NCBI GenBank assembly: GCA_003615045.1
Contig: ML014124.1
Coordinates: forward strand, 1-64,000
Source of the DNA: Caulochytrium protostelioides
Lineage: Eukaryota > Chytridiomycota > Caulochytriomycetes > Caulochytriales > Caulochytriaceae
DNA length: 64,000 nt
Reading direction: 5' to 3'
Shown here: piece after piece, positions 33,332-44,386 of the stretch
Layout: the number at the start of each line of letters is the position of its first letter
How positions within the stretch are numbered: position 1 is the first letter of the stretch
Notes under the pieces: model-generated
The model's input: the letters and a program-made list of their open reading frames with translations, nothing else
What the model was told of the DNA's origin: nothing
Databases searched by the model: none
Program-made: the position numbers and the translations under genes

Positions 33332-33856
33332 CCTGCCGAATCAGCCGGAGAGAGATCGATGAAAGCAGCAGCAGCAGCAGCGAGATGAGGCAACGGCGTC
33401 GCGTGGGAACGGGGCGCGCCGGGCAGACAAGGACAATGAGATGGACAGGGATGCCGGTATCAGGCCCAATCGGCGGTCGTACCAACGACTCTGAGGTCGT
33501 CGTCGTCGTTGTCGAGATCGGCCGATCCGATCGACAGGCGGCGCGTGATGACGATGGCCCGTATGCTGGCTCTCGCCTCGGGTCGCCGCTTAGAGATGGT
33601 GACGCTCGTAACACGATACGCGGGCTCGAATCGGAGGGGCGCGGATCTCGCAGAAGACGCGGGAAGGGGCACAGGCAGTCAGTGTCGGCGCTGCGACGGT
33701 GATCGTGTGTCACGTGGGCTGCTGCGGACCTCAATGAGTGGACCTCCAGAAGGCGAGGAGACCAACGACCTGGACCCATTCATACCTATCTGCGCCGGCG
33801 CCCTCCGCGATGGGCCCAACCCTCGCAGAAACGTGGGCCACGCGATGCTCGCCGCC

Positions 33857-33929
<73 letters not shown>

Positions 33930-35249
33930 GGCAGTCGGGCGGCTCCGGCGGCGCGGCGTGGTGGCCGATGCGGGGAGAACGGCTGCGGCTGCGCCCGAGC
34001 AGGACCGGCAGGAGGGTTAAGCGCTCGCGGCGTGAGCGGCAGTAAGTGCATGCGAGCGTCGATCCGCCTCAGCCTGGAGTGGACATCGCGTCTGGCCGCG
34101 ACGGCGGGCGAGAGACGTTGGCGATCGGTTCGGGGCGAGGCTCGAGGCTCGAGGCTCGGCCCGGCACGCGCGCAGCCGCCCAGCCGTCCAGCCGCCGCGC
34201 GCCCCCGGCGGCGAGACATATCATAACAAATCGCCACGGACATGGCCGCCATGGGATCCATCGATCGGGCCTGCGACACGGCGGCGCGGCGACAGCGCAG
34301 CCCGACGACCCGGCGGCGCGTCATGCCGCGTGCGCTCTCTTGCGGACGCTCTTGCTCGCTCTCGCGCCGTCTCCCGCAGGCGGCAGCGCGCGCGGGCCGC
34401 CACCGCCGCCGCCGCGTGGAAACGACGGACGTCTGACGGCCGCTGTCGTATGGGCGTGTCCAGCAAATGACGGCGACGTCGGCGACGCGCGGCGCCGACG
34501 TATGGCCTGCGCTTCCCGTCGTGGGTCAGGTACAGGCGGCGCTGGCCGAGGACCGCTGCGAGTCCTCGGCGCAGCGGCGCCCGCGCGCCCACGCCCATGC
34601 CCAAGCACGGTCGGCGCGTCAGACGATGCGGAGGATGGCGAGGGCATCATGGGAAATCATCCTGGGAAAAGTCGATCGCGGTGCGGATGGGAGTGCCCAG
34701 TATGACATCGCGGCGGCCGGGCGCCTGGCCACGGCTAGCCAGAGCAGGGCCGCCGGTGGGTACTCACCCGGACCCATACCGGTAGGACCGACTTCGATGT
34801 CGTCAAGCATTGCGACGACTCTGCGCCACGACGCGTCCCGACCGATGGGCTTGGCACGGAGCATGCCAAGCACGCCATGGGAACATCCTTCCATGGGAAC
34901 ATCCATCCATGCCTTAGGCAGCTGTCACGGCATGACTGGTCAGCAAGGTCCGCTGGGCGAGCGAGCAAAGCGGGTCTGTCATGGTTCAGCCCGCAGATGA
35001 CGATGAGGTACGGACCGTGATCGAGCATCTGGTGGTCGGATGGTTGACCGAGTCCAAAACAATCAAAATACCAAAACTAAAAAGGTGCCCAACCCCGCCC
35101 CATGCTTTACATGCCCCACACTTCAATCATCGTCGAAGGGTTGTGAGTGACTGGTGAGTGACTCCCTATTTCCCACGCGATTCTTTCCCAAGAGATTCTT
35201 TTCCACGCTTCCCTGTCAAGCGAATCGCATAGCGAGAGAACCTCTATCG
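33332..35249. other. Left part of the gene desert
   Basis: No gene is supported. A (GA)n microsatellite is at 33860-33927. A doubled CATGGGAACATCC unit is near 34877-34905. Composition shifts from GC-rich to clearly more A/T-rich from about 35050 rightwards. The left end should contain the septin promoter. Confidence 0.5.
33860..33927. repeat. (GA)n dinucleotide microsatellite
   Basis: About 34 uninterrupted GA units. Not in a multiple-of-three register and outside any gene. Confidence 0.98.
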
Positions 35250-35576
35250 ATACGTGCGGCCACACTAGGGGACCGATGTCTGGTTCCTGAGGGACACAGA
35301 CAGTCGTCGTGATCTGCAGCACCCGCTGCACTGGCTGTCGGTGTGGTCAGCCCCAAGGGCGCACGGCGCTCGCAGCGAACCAGCCAAAGGCCTTCCTAGC
35401 AGTGCGACAGGACACGTAGCAGCCGCTGTCAGCCATGGACACCAAGCCGCGATGGATGAAACTGCCACGGTTTGAAGGCAAGCAGTCTTCCTCAACGGCA
35501 TGGCCATGGCGGGCAGGCCGGAGGAGGTTGTTCACTGTCGTCGTACAGCCCAGCGAAGCTTACCCCAGCCTAGTGA

Positions 35577-35737
35577 GACAACCGCGACCTGACCGCTGCC
35601 CTGAACATCCGTCGCTGCCTGATGACACGCGTCGGGCATGCTGCGCTGCACCAGGTCGCGGGGAAGGGTGGGCTACATACGGTGGTCGGCGCGTCCATCC
35701 AGGTTGTTGAATACGAACCACATCAAACAAAACGAAA
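35577..35737 (+). pseudogene. Short Fanzor C-terminal relic (RuvC-III region)
   Basis: One + frame reads DNRDLTAALNIRRCLM and then unrelated-looking sequence to a TAA. The motif NRDLxAALNIRRC matches the RuvC-III end of Fanzor/TnpB-type nucleases, and the DNA resembles the equivalent stretch of the clearer relic 1.3 kb downstream (36907 onward). Stops precede it in frame (TAG and TGA just upstream at 35571-35576), and no RuvC-I or RuvC-II motif could be read upstream. I see it as a decayed fragment of a second copy. The call rests on one motif, so it is tentative. Confidence 0.45.
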
Positions 35738-35852
35738 TTAATGCGAAGTGCCTCCTTGTGGGGACCCTGGGATTCACTGGGGGTTCGGGGCGAGTTGTCT
35801 CACCCTATGGGTGGACATCAGTGCAATTATTCATTACATTGACACTTGAGTT

Positions 35853-35890
35853 TGTCGTGCGACTGGCCGAGTGTGTCGTGCGACTGGCCG
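35853..35890. repeat. Direct repeat of 17 bp, period 21
   Basis: TGTCGTGCGACTGGCCG occurs at 35853-35869 and again at 35874-35890. It lies in the A/T-richer island between the two Fanzor relics. No function is evident. Confidence 0.85.
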
Positions 35891-36221
35891 TTGGCATTGC
35901 GGAGGTCATGGCCGTAGGCACATTGAGGGCCGTGGGCGCCACGCACGGGTCGACCCTGTTGACTGTGGTTGTGGAAGCGGGGGCCACCATTGTCAGGCAT
36001 CGATTAAAGCGAGCCTCGCCCCCTTCTCGACCTGCCATACCATGCTCCAGCGCGTCGCTAGCCGCCATGACATAGGCGCGCGCCGTGGAGATCCCATGCA
36101 AGTCCAGGAACACTGCGCACACAGCTGCCACGGCCACACGAAGCTGTCCGTCAACCCGACGACGGTGGCGCTCGACTGACGGCCCGGCGGCCTATAGAAA
36201 CCGGCCTTTGTGTCAGAAGAT

Positions 36222-36290
36222 GGACTGCGGAAAAGTCGGTCTCTTTCAGGCTCGTATCACAGACCCCATAGTCCCCATATTCCGCAGTCC
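36222..36290. repeat. Inverted repeat able to form a hairpin
   Basis: GGACTGCGGA at 36222-36231 is the exact reverse complement of TCCGCAGTCC at 36281-36290. A nested pair, GGTCT (36238-36242) with AGACC (36261-36265), would extend the structure. It lies about 115 bases before the readable part of the larger Fanzor relic. It may be a transposon-end or structured-RNA remnant, or chance. Confidence 0.6.
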
Positions 36291-36404
36291 TCCTCTGCAA
36301 ACCGTCCTGTCCCTCATGAACCCTCACCCACCGTCCCTCCAAATCTTCAAATCGTCTCTCATGCACATCACCTGTTCTGACCACAATGGCTGACGCCGAG
36401 GGCT

Positions 36405-37035
36405 GGGGGCTGGGCGCGCCAACGCCTAGGGTTGTATAACGGCAAGCAGCGCGTGTTTGCCAAGTTCATGGACCGCGTCGCCGAGGAGGCGGCCACGGAG
36501 ATGGCGCCGTGGTCGCTGAAGCGGTGGTCACTTACGGGGCCTCCAAGTTTGCCCCCGGCGGCAAGGGCGAGATCTCGGTTCCAACCGCTGGCGCGTACCA
36601 GGCGTGCGCTCAGCGCTTCCGCACCATCCTGGTCGACGAGTCCCGGACGACCCAGGTGCATGCTGAGACGAATATCATCCTGACCAAGGTTTAAACTCGA
36701 AGAAGGTGCCGATCTCTCGCGCATTCCGGGCGGAGGCTTCCGCGGCCGCGCCGACGCCGGCCATCCCGGTCGGCAAGGTCCGGGTGGATGCCCAGACCCA
36801 TGTGGTCCTGAAACCTGGTCCACATCGGCGCCAAGGGACCACGGTCCGAGGGTTGCTGTAGTATCAAGCCACCCACGGCAATGAAGCCACCCACAGCAAG
36901 TTTGTGAACCGCGACCTCCATGCCGCGTTGAACATCCGACGCTGCCTGGCCTTACCGGAAAGACCGATAGCGGTGTGCCGTAACCCGGAGCAAACCAGGC
37001 TGCAGCCCGTGGTCAGCAAAGTCATCCGACACTGA
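36405..37035 (+). pseudogene. Degenerate Fanzor (eukaryotic TnpB-like RNA-guided nuclease), C-terminal part
   Basis: Three blocks in three frames on + together match the C-terminal half of Fanzor proteins. Block 1 (from 36432) reads LYNGKQRVFAKFMDRVA. After a frame change near 36500-36510, block 2 reads VVTYGASKFAPGGKGEISVP and then VDESRTTQVHAE, ending at TAA 36692-36694. Block 3, in the remaining frame, has VRGLL, a TAG at 36859-36861, then KFVNRDLHAALNIRRCL with the RuvC-III Asp codon at 36913-36915, and a natural-looking stop at 37033-37035. At least two frameshifts and two premature stops make it nonfunctional. I could not read RuvC-I or the N-terminal half upstream, and no zinc-ribbon CxxC pair is visible. 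Family knowledge: Fanzors are OMEGA-type nucleases carried by transposons and spread in chytrids. The surrounding A/T-richer DNA fits an old insertion. Confidence 0.72.
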
Positions 37036-39013
37036 ACCGAATGCTCGTCTGCTTCGGGGGGACCCCTAGGGGGCACCACCGAAGATTGGTGTGCGCATCG
37101 GGTCAATATATGGACGACCGCGTTAAACTCAATATGTATGTCGCTGTCTGGTGTGCAGAAAGCAATATAGACATTTGCAAGCGCGTTTCAAATGACTGAG
37201 AAAAGGTATATGACATCACGTCAGTAGGCCTTGAGTAATTTATAAGACCCCGACTGTCTTCTATTGTCTGTTCGAGGTGAAGAGTGATCCCTAGTTTTGT
37301 GACGACGATTCTTGTCGCGGCAAAGCGACGAATACTCCTCGACGAATTATTAATTCGAAATCATGATACAACAGATCGCACCATGAAACCATATTTCAAC
37401 CTCGATTCGGAAGACGCCGACGAGTGATATATGGAATGAAGCGCAGAGAAACAATCATCGACCATGGTCAAGGCTTGTCTTCCACCCGTGAACAGCTCTG
37501 CTTGATATGTGGTGACATGATCTTCCATCTCATCAAACTATGGCCCTCTCAGTCTCGTTCATCGGCCCAGCTGTCCATTCGATGATGCACAGGACACGAC
37601 CAAGACCGGGCACATGCGACATCCCCGCTGATCCCCGCTGATTCCCATGAGACTCTCCTTGCTCATGACTGGATCGCCATCGCTCTTACAAATGATCTGG
37701 AACTCTGTCATCAGAGCTCTCCGTGTCGTAGCCATGCAAAGCCGTCCCCCACTGATGTGGGAAGTAAACTTTATGCTGACTTGATTGGGATTGAGAGGGC
37801 AGCTGCCTCTTGTGACTCTGGTGATGGCACGTCTCGCGCCGCCGCGGTCTCTCTGCGCACTTCGTCTTCACTTTCTCGGGGGGGAAAGACCGTCCTCCGC
37901 TGATGGGTCATATAACCTGGCGTCTGCATCCTGCACGCCGTCGCACGCTGCCGTGTTTCATGCGATGACCACGGCTGCCGATCTCCCTCGTGCTCCGCCC
38001 ATTTCGGTGGCGGCGGCGGCGTCGTGGCACATGCACGACCGTGATACCGCAACCGACACCCCCGATGTCGTCGCCCGCCGCAGCGTGTGACGCTTCCACT
38101 CGGCTCGAGGCCATCACGCGTGTTCCATCAGGTTCTGAAGGATGGCGGCGTGGCGGTCGCCCGCCGCTGATCGGCCGGCGCGACCCATCCAGCGGCGGCC
38201 AGCCCAGATCGCGGCCGCCCGCGGCGCCCCTCCTCATGCTCGAGACGGCGCCACGGCCGTGGCGGTTCGAGGCGTTGGGCCGATGCGCCCAGCGAGGCGG
38301 GGTTCCGCCAGATCAGCCTGAAGCTCCCTGCGGGTGCGCGGGCTGCAGCGCCATTCCGCGCTCCCCGAATGGGCCTTGATGGGCCTTCCGCTGGCTATGC
38401 GCCGGCGCATGGGTCCCGCTCCGCAACGGTCGGCGACCCGCCTGCGTTCCTGATGGGAGAGGGGGTGGGATGGGATGGGATGGCTCCGCGGCCGCGGCGG
38501 CATCGACGCCGCGGGGCCCATGAACGCCCTCCGACGCGGTGTGGACGGGGATGCGCCAACGAGACAGACAGACCGGGCGATCGCCATCGCGAACGGAGGA
38601 GCCGCAGAAGCAGACCCGCACGCCACATGCCGCGCCGTCGGTCCTCGGCCAGATCCAGATCACTCGGCCAGCGCTCCGGCCCCACCTTCGGGCGCCATCC
38701 TCGGGCCTTCGCCGCCCCAAGCCCGCGGACGCCCGCTGTCGCCTCCGGACGGGGCAGACCGCCAGCTGGCCACCTTACCGCGTCTCCTCCCACTTACCGC
38801 GCGCGTCGTGCTGTGGCCTGTGCCGCAACGCGCCCTTTGTTCTCGTGCGAGGCCCCGCGAATGCGGTCATGCGCCGTGATGGGCACCGGATGATGTGGGT
38901 GCTGCCGCGTCACCGGCAGCAGGGGGACTCGCACGGGCTGCTCCGTCAGATCGGCTAGCGATGGGATCCACCGTGCGGATGGGATGGGAAGTGGGAATGG
39001 GATCTCGTGGGAC

Positions 39014-39105
39014 GCGATGCGATGCGATGCGATGCGATGCGATGCGATGCGATGCGATGCGACGCCATGCGATGCGATGCGATGCGATGCCATGCCATGC
39101 GATGC
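39014..39105. repeat. (GATGC)n pentanucleotide microsatellite
   Basis: About 18 copies of GATGC with a few substitutions (ACGCC, CATGC). The unit length is not a multiple of three, and the array lies outside genes. Confidence 0.96.
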
Positions 39106-39727
39106 AGCCGCCCGTGTGATGGTCTCCCGTGATGTGTGATGCTGTGCTTTCCGATGCGGTGCCGTGCCGCGTTCGCTCGGGCCCCAGGGTCGGGTGGGGG
39201 GTGTGCGCGGACGCGCCGCATGGCGTGGGCGCCCCCTCATCAGCCATCCGTCTTTCAGAGAAACCCGCGTGGGCTCAGCCGCTCAACAGCATCCGCCGCG
39301 TCGCGTCGTGTCGCGCCAGGCCGGGCTGCTGGGCATGCGCGTGTCCGTCGTTGGCCGTCACACGCGGTAGGGAGTTGCTTGATGGTGCGATGGGCCTCCC
39401 CGGCCGGAGCGCCGCCCGCGTGGATCGCGCTGCTTCGCGTCCGTTCGGCGCCGCACGGGCCGACGACGCCTTGCCCCGCGGCAGGAACGCCGAGGCGTCC
39501 GGAACGCGGCGAAACGGTCGAACGCGGCGTGCGACGGTCGCTCGCGCCATCCGTGTCCCATCGTCGGTCATGGAAAGGGATCGGATCCGAGCCAAGGCTC
39601 GATAGCCGAGCCCCTCAAGCGCTGTCGCCGACGCCGACGCCGACGCGTGCCGAAAGAGGCGGCAAGGATGGGAAAATCCTTGGGTCCTGCGCGTCATGGG
39701 CGCGATAGCAGGCTCGCCCCAGGACGA

Positions 39728-39784
39728 GCAGCAGCAACAGCAGCAGCACGAGCAGCAGCAGCAGCAGCAGCAGCACGAGCAGCA
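39728..39784. repeat. CAG/CAA-rich tract
   Basis: Mostly CAG triplets with regular CACGAG interruptions. It reads as polyglutamine with His-Glu in one + frame, but no flanking protein is recognisable, so it is treated as a noncoding repeat. Confidence 0.8.
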
Positions 39785-40646
39785 GGCCACCTTCCCGGTG
39801 AGGCGGCCCGCCACAGCACCGAGCGCGCGCGCCAACGGCCCTCGGCGCTCTCGGCTTTCGCCGCACGGACGCGCCGACCCCCCTGACCGCGGCTCATGCA
39901 GGCGCATGCGGCATGGCGACACGGGCCCGTCGCCTCGCCGTGGCAGGCGGGCCGCCGGCGCCTCGGGTGGGTCGCCACGGCGCTCGGTCCCGTGTCCTAT
40001 CACGGGCTGGGCACGCCGCCGCCGGTGCTCAGCCCGAGAGCGCGCGCCGCTCCGGCCGCCCGGCCGTCCCTCTCCCACCAGGCGCGCGAAGCGTTGCGCC
40101 AGCTGCGTCATGCTTGCATGGACCAGAGGCGAGGCGAGGCGAGGCGAGGCGAACGGAGGCGAGGCGGGGGGGACCGGGGAACCATGGGCGCGACGGTGCC
40201 CACGCCGGTGCCGGTCGACCAGCGATGGTCGACCAGCGATGGTCGACGGGCTCGAGGGGCCGGATGGGCGCGACCGAGGGGCCACGCATGCCCAGGCAAC
40301 GCCCACCAGGCAGGCGATGGCGCGCGCGCCATACTCGCGCCATCGCCATGCAAGGCACGCGCACTTGCCGACGGCCAACGACGTCCAAGTTGGCCTCGTT
40401 CTGCGCAAGGGCAACGCAGCACAAGGACACGCATCGTGAAAGTGTCAAGCGCGTGGACGCGTGCATGGCGGATTGGGTGTGTAATCGGCTGCCCGCGACG
40501 CGACCCCTCAGCGAACGACGATTCAGGTCTCCCACGTGAACTGCCACCCACGCTTTTCATTTCCTCCTCGCCCATACTATACCTACCACCCCCATCTTTG
40601 AATCTCGCTTCTCCTTTGCAACCCTCCACAGGAGCATACGGTCATC

Positions 40647-42363
40647 ATGTCCGCCGAGAAAGGTGAGTTTTCTTCCATCTCCTTGCTTGCCCCTCCACGT
40701 TGCGCGTCTGGCATCGCATCGTGGCCCGGTGGGGTTGTGGCACTGTCCCACCGCGTGCTCGGATAGAGAAGAAGTGTGCCGGCCATCCCATCCATGACGC
40801 GCGATAATGCGCGAACCATCGGCGTTGGTCGCGGCCTGTCCACGCGTCGACGGACACCGACATCGATATCGGCCTCCTCGTGGCCTTCCCGGACCTTCTC
40901 GACTGTCGACGGGCCCGTGATCATCGCATCGTCCAGACATCTTCGGGCATCCATCACGATGAGCTGCTGCTAGACGTTTGTTACGCCCGATGCTTCACAC
41001 CGCAACAGCAGCAGCAACACGCGTCGACCAGCGCTTTCTCTTTTTTCTTTTTTTTTCTCGCTTGGGATTTCCTCCTCGCGTCTTTCTCTTTCATCATCAT
41101 CCATTGCTGGTCGACGATGCTGACAACACGCGTGTCATGCATCTGAGGTGTACCCATCCATCGGATCCGCTGCGCGATGATGGTTGAACGCGCGTCACGA
41201 AGTCATCTGGGTCGAGGGTGCCGCATCCCTGATCGCGCTCACAAGAGTACTCCCGCGGGTCACCGACGATCCCACGTTCCGGCGCATGCTATGCCCACGT
41301 GTCATACGCGCCACCGGAGCCGCGATCACGTCTTTGATTTTGGTCGCGCAGCGACGCAGCGATGGCGCCGTGAATGGGCGGACGTGTGATCTCCCCTATC
41401 ACGTTGTGGTATGAATCTCGGCCACTCACCTTCAATGTTTTGATTGATCTGTTGGTTGATTCCACCACGGTGATGATTTGTTCAATTGCCTCATCGGATG
41501 ACCCACGAACCTCTTTTGGAATCTGGATCCATGGATCGATTTTATCCGATGCTTCAACAGGTTCCCGCGAAGACCAGGTCTATATGGCCAAGCTCGCCGA
41601 GCAGGCTGAGCGTTACGATGAGATGGTCTCTTACATGAAGGAGGTCGCCAAGCTCGGCGTCGAGTTGACCGTTGAGGAGCGCAACCTGCTCTCGGTCGCC
41701 TACAAGAACGTCATTGGCGCCCGCCGTGCCTCGTGGCGCATTGTGTCGTCCATCGAGCAGAAGGAGGAGTCCAAGGGCAACGAGGCTCAGGTCAAGAAGA
41801 TCAAGGAGTACCGCTCCAAGATCGAGACCGAGCTCACTGATGTCTGCAGCGACATCCTCAATGTCCTTGACCAGCACCTCATCCCCTCGGCCGAGGCCGG
41901 CGAGTCGAAGGTCTTCTACTACAAGATGAAGGGCGACTACCACCGCTACCTCGCCGAGTTCGCCGTGTCGGACAAGCGCAAGGACGCTGCCGCCCACGCC
42001 CACGACGCCTACAAGGCCGCCACCGACATTGCCCAGACCGAGCTGGCCCCGACCCACCCGATCCGTCTCGGCCTCGCCCTCAACTTCTCCGTCTTCTACT
42101 ACGAGATCCTCAACTCGCCCGACCGCGCGTGCCACCTCGCCAAGCAGGCCTTCGACGATGCCATCGCCGAGCTCGACACTCTCAGCGAGGAGTCCTACAA
42201 GGACTCGACCCTCATCATGCAGCTCCTCCGTGATAACCTCACCCTCTGGACCAGCGACCTCCAGGACACCGAGGGCGCCGACCAGCAGGCCCAGGCTGCC
42301 GCCGTCAAGCCCGAGGGCGAGGCCGCCAAGGAGGGCGCCGAGGCCGACGAGGGCCCCAAGTAA
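40647..42363 (+). CDS. BMH1: 14-3-3 protein
   Basis: Two coding exons: 40647-40662 (16 nt, MSAEK plus one base) and 41561-42363. The intron 40663-41560 is 898 nt, begins GTGAGT and ends CTTCAACAG. The spliced product is 272 aa and starts [20 protein letters not shown], the normal 14-3-3 N-terminus. The frame is also open through part of the intron to 41374, but that extension (no homology) is not exonic. The core shows the family signatures [20 protein letters not shown] and the amphipathic-groove helices ([25 protein letters not shown]). Family role: dimeric phosphoserine/threonine-binding adaptor regulating many kinases and metabolic enzymes in the cytosol and nucleus. The variable tail is Gln/Ala/Glu-rich. 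Codon use has more T-ending codons (GGT, CGT, ACT) than neighbours, as expected for a highly expressed gene. Confidence 0.97.
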
Positions 42364-44386
42364 ATGTGGACCTTGGGTTCTTCGGAGGCCCGGGCCGCCC
42401 GGGCACGTGCTCTCATGGCAGCCCCGTGACGTGATCGCTATGCCATGCGATGTGATGCAGTGCCGTGGCACGCGGATGCGCCATGCCATGGCGGTCTGAT
42501 CATGCATGGCGACCAGCGGCCACCACGCCTCACGCGTGTAGGTGCCCTGCGGAACCTCCCCTTTGGTTACTTTGCTTGACGTCCCCATTCTTGCCTGTCT
42601 GCCTGCCTTTCTTTTTGTTTCTTCTTGACCACGCACCACCACGACCGCGGCGATCACCGCCGTCGGCTCTCCTCGCTTGCGCTTGCGCTCTCCCAGTGTC
42701 CCCGTCACCGCTCCCGCCCTCTCCCCGACATGATGTGTTTTTCTGTGTGTTGTGTTGTGTGAAGTGTGTGCTGCATGCGATGTTTCGGTGGACGCGGGTG
42801 ACTCGGTCAGTATGCAGGACGCCGCCCGGGGGAGGCCGGCCTGAGGATGGATGTTTTTAGGCTTCGAGACGTTTCTGTCTTCTTGATGAGGGCGTCGGGC
42901 GTCGCCGACCGTTCTCTGCCACGTGCTTCGTGCCACGTGCTGGCCGTGCCAGGCCATCGCGGTGATCGGACGCGTCAATGATGACGCCCTCTGATTCCGC
43001 CGCGGGCTCTGACGCTGCCGTGGGTGCATGCGTGTGTCCTCCCGCTCTCTTTCCTCTCCCCCCTTCCGATGTCGATCTTTTCTTTCCGTGTTTCTCTATA
43101 TTTCTTTTTTTGAAGCCCTGGACCCGCCGCTGCTGGTGACGGGTTGTTGGTGAGGAAGACCGATCTACGTCTGAGACATCGCGTGATAGGTCTGCTGGCA
43201 ATCTCGAAGATAGGAGGGCCTATTGATTTCGCAACGTATTTTGACTCAAAAACTAGGCGCCTGTGATGGAGGCAAGCATGGCGGAAGCACTTGAAGACGT
43301 GCCCTGAGGAAGACCACACACCGCTTCTCTCTCCCGCCTCACTTCCCCGTCGGGCGGCTGCGCTGGGCGGTCAAGAAAGATCTTGAGATCTCGAATCAGG
43401 CGCCATCGGAGGAGTCGCGGCTCCGGCACACGATTCCACCTTCCGCTTTCAGATCAAGCGGTAGTGCCTGGCATTCACGTGACACCCGCGTGATATCTTC
43501 ACGCGGGTCCTCTCGACCCCCTCACTCCCCCGAAGACGGGCCGGCACGCTGTTGACGGTGATCGTCGTCGCCGATTCCATGGCCAGCATACCACCAACAT
43601 CCATGTGAGAGACATCCATGGAAGCTATCATCGGCAGGTGCGCACGAGACGAGCACGGCATGCTCTGCCGGGCCCCGCCGCCAGAGCGACGATCGGTGTG
43701 GTCCGGCGGGGGGCCTTTGTTTGTCTCGCGGCTCGTGGCACCGCCTGGCATCCCACAGCGGCGGCGGTCCATGACGGCGGCGGTCCATGACCATGCCAAA
43801 CATGAGCCGCCCACCCATCGCATCGATATCGCATCGACCCTTCTTCAATCACGGGGGCCTGCCGTCGCCATGGGCCCCCGTATACGGCGGACCATACATC
43901 CAGCGCGACGCGTCGCGTTGGATGCATGGTCCAACGCTCCCCAACACGCATGCTGCTCCGGCAGATCCGGCCGACGTCACTCGCAGCTGTCCGCCGTCGC
44001 GATCGGCGCGTCGCCATCCCATCGCTCCTTCTCCTGGTCTGCCACGATCCGTCGTTGCCGGTCATCAGCAGCGCTGTCGGTGCCCTTCGTTTGACGTGAC
44101 GGCCCAGCGAGGCGGCAGTCCGGCTCCCGTCCCGGGTATCGGCGGCTGCACCCGTCGCTGGCCCCCGCCTGCCGCGCCGCTCGCCCGCGACCGCACCACG
44201 GCCACGAGCGCCGACCTGACGGTCCGCGACTTCTCCCCCCGCGCATGCTCTGCGACGCGCGGCCGCCGGCGCCGTCCTCCCGCGCCGCGTCCGACGCTGC
44301 CCCGTGTCCGTCGCTCCGCGCGTGGGCCGCTCTGGACCACCGCGCTCGGGCGCGCCACATAAGCGGTCGAGGACGCCGCGGCCGCC
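42364..44386. other. Spacer between 14-3-3 and the MPDU1-like gene
   Basis: Two kilobases without a supported gene. The first about 400 bases contain T-rich and CT-rich stretches (about 42600-42640, 43070-43110) and may include the 14-3-3 3' UTR. No domain-bearing frame or convincing splice-joined gene is seen on either strand. Confidence 0.5.

Larger units (their letters stand above)
37036..40646. other. Right part of the gene desert
   Basis: No gene is supported over about 3.6 kb. The island stays A/T-richer to about 37.9 kb, then returns to GC-rich. It includes a perfect 7-bp palindrome arm pair around 37343-37357 (CGAATTA/TAATTCG), the GATGC pentanucleotide array, the CAG-rich tract at about 39728-39784 and GAGGC repeats near 40126-40152. 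The last about 100 bases should be the 14-3-3 promoter and leader, with a weak TATA-like ACTATACC at about 40575. Confidence 0.5.

Noticed and set aside
31802-33388. 528-aa plus-strand open frame over the septin
   Set aside because: Antisense of an intact Cdc12. It reads as Val/Arg/Asp-rich sequence without family features.
35805-36137. Minus-strand frame with VDPCVAPTALNV considered as a RuvC-I motif of the Fanzor
   Set aside because: It is on the opposite strand to the readable RuvC-II/III blocks and lacks the expected glycine, so it was not joined to the relic.
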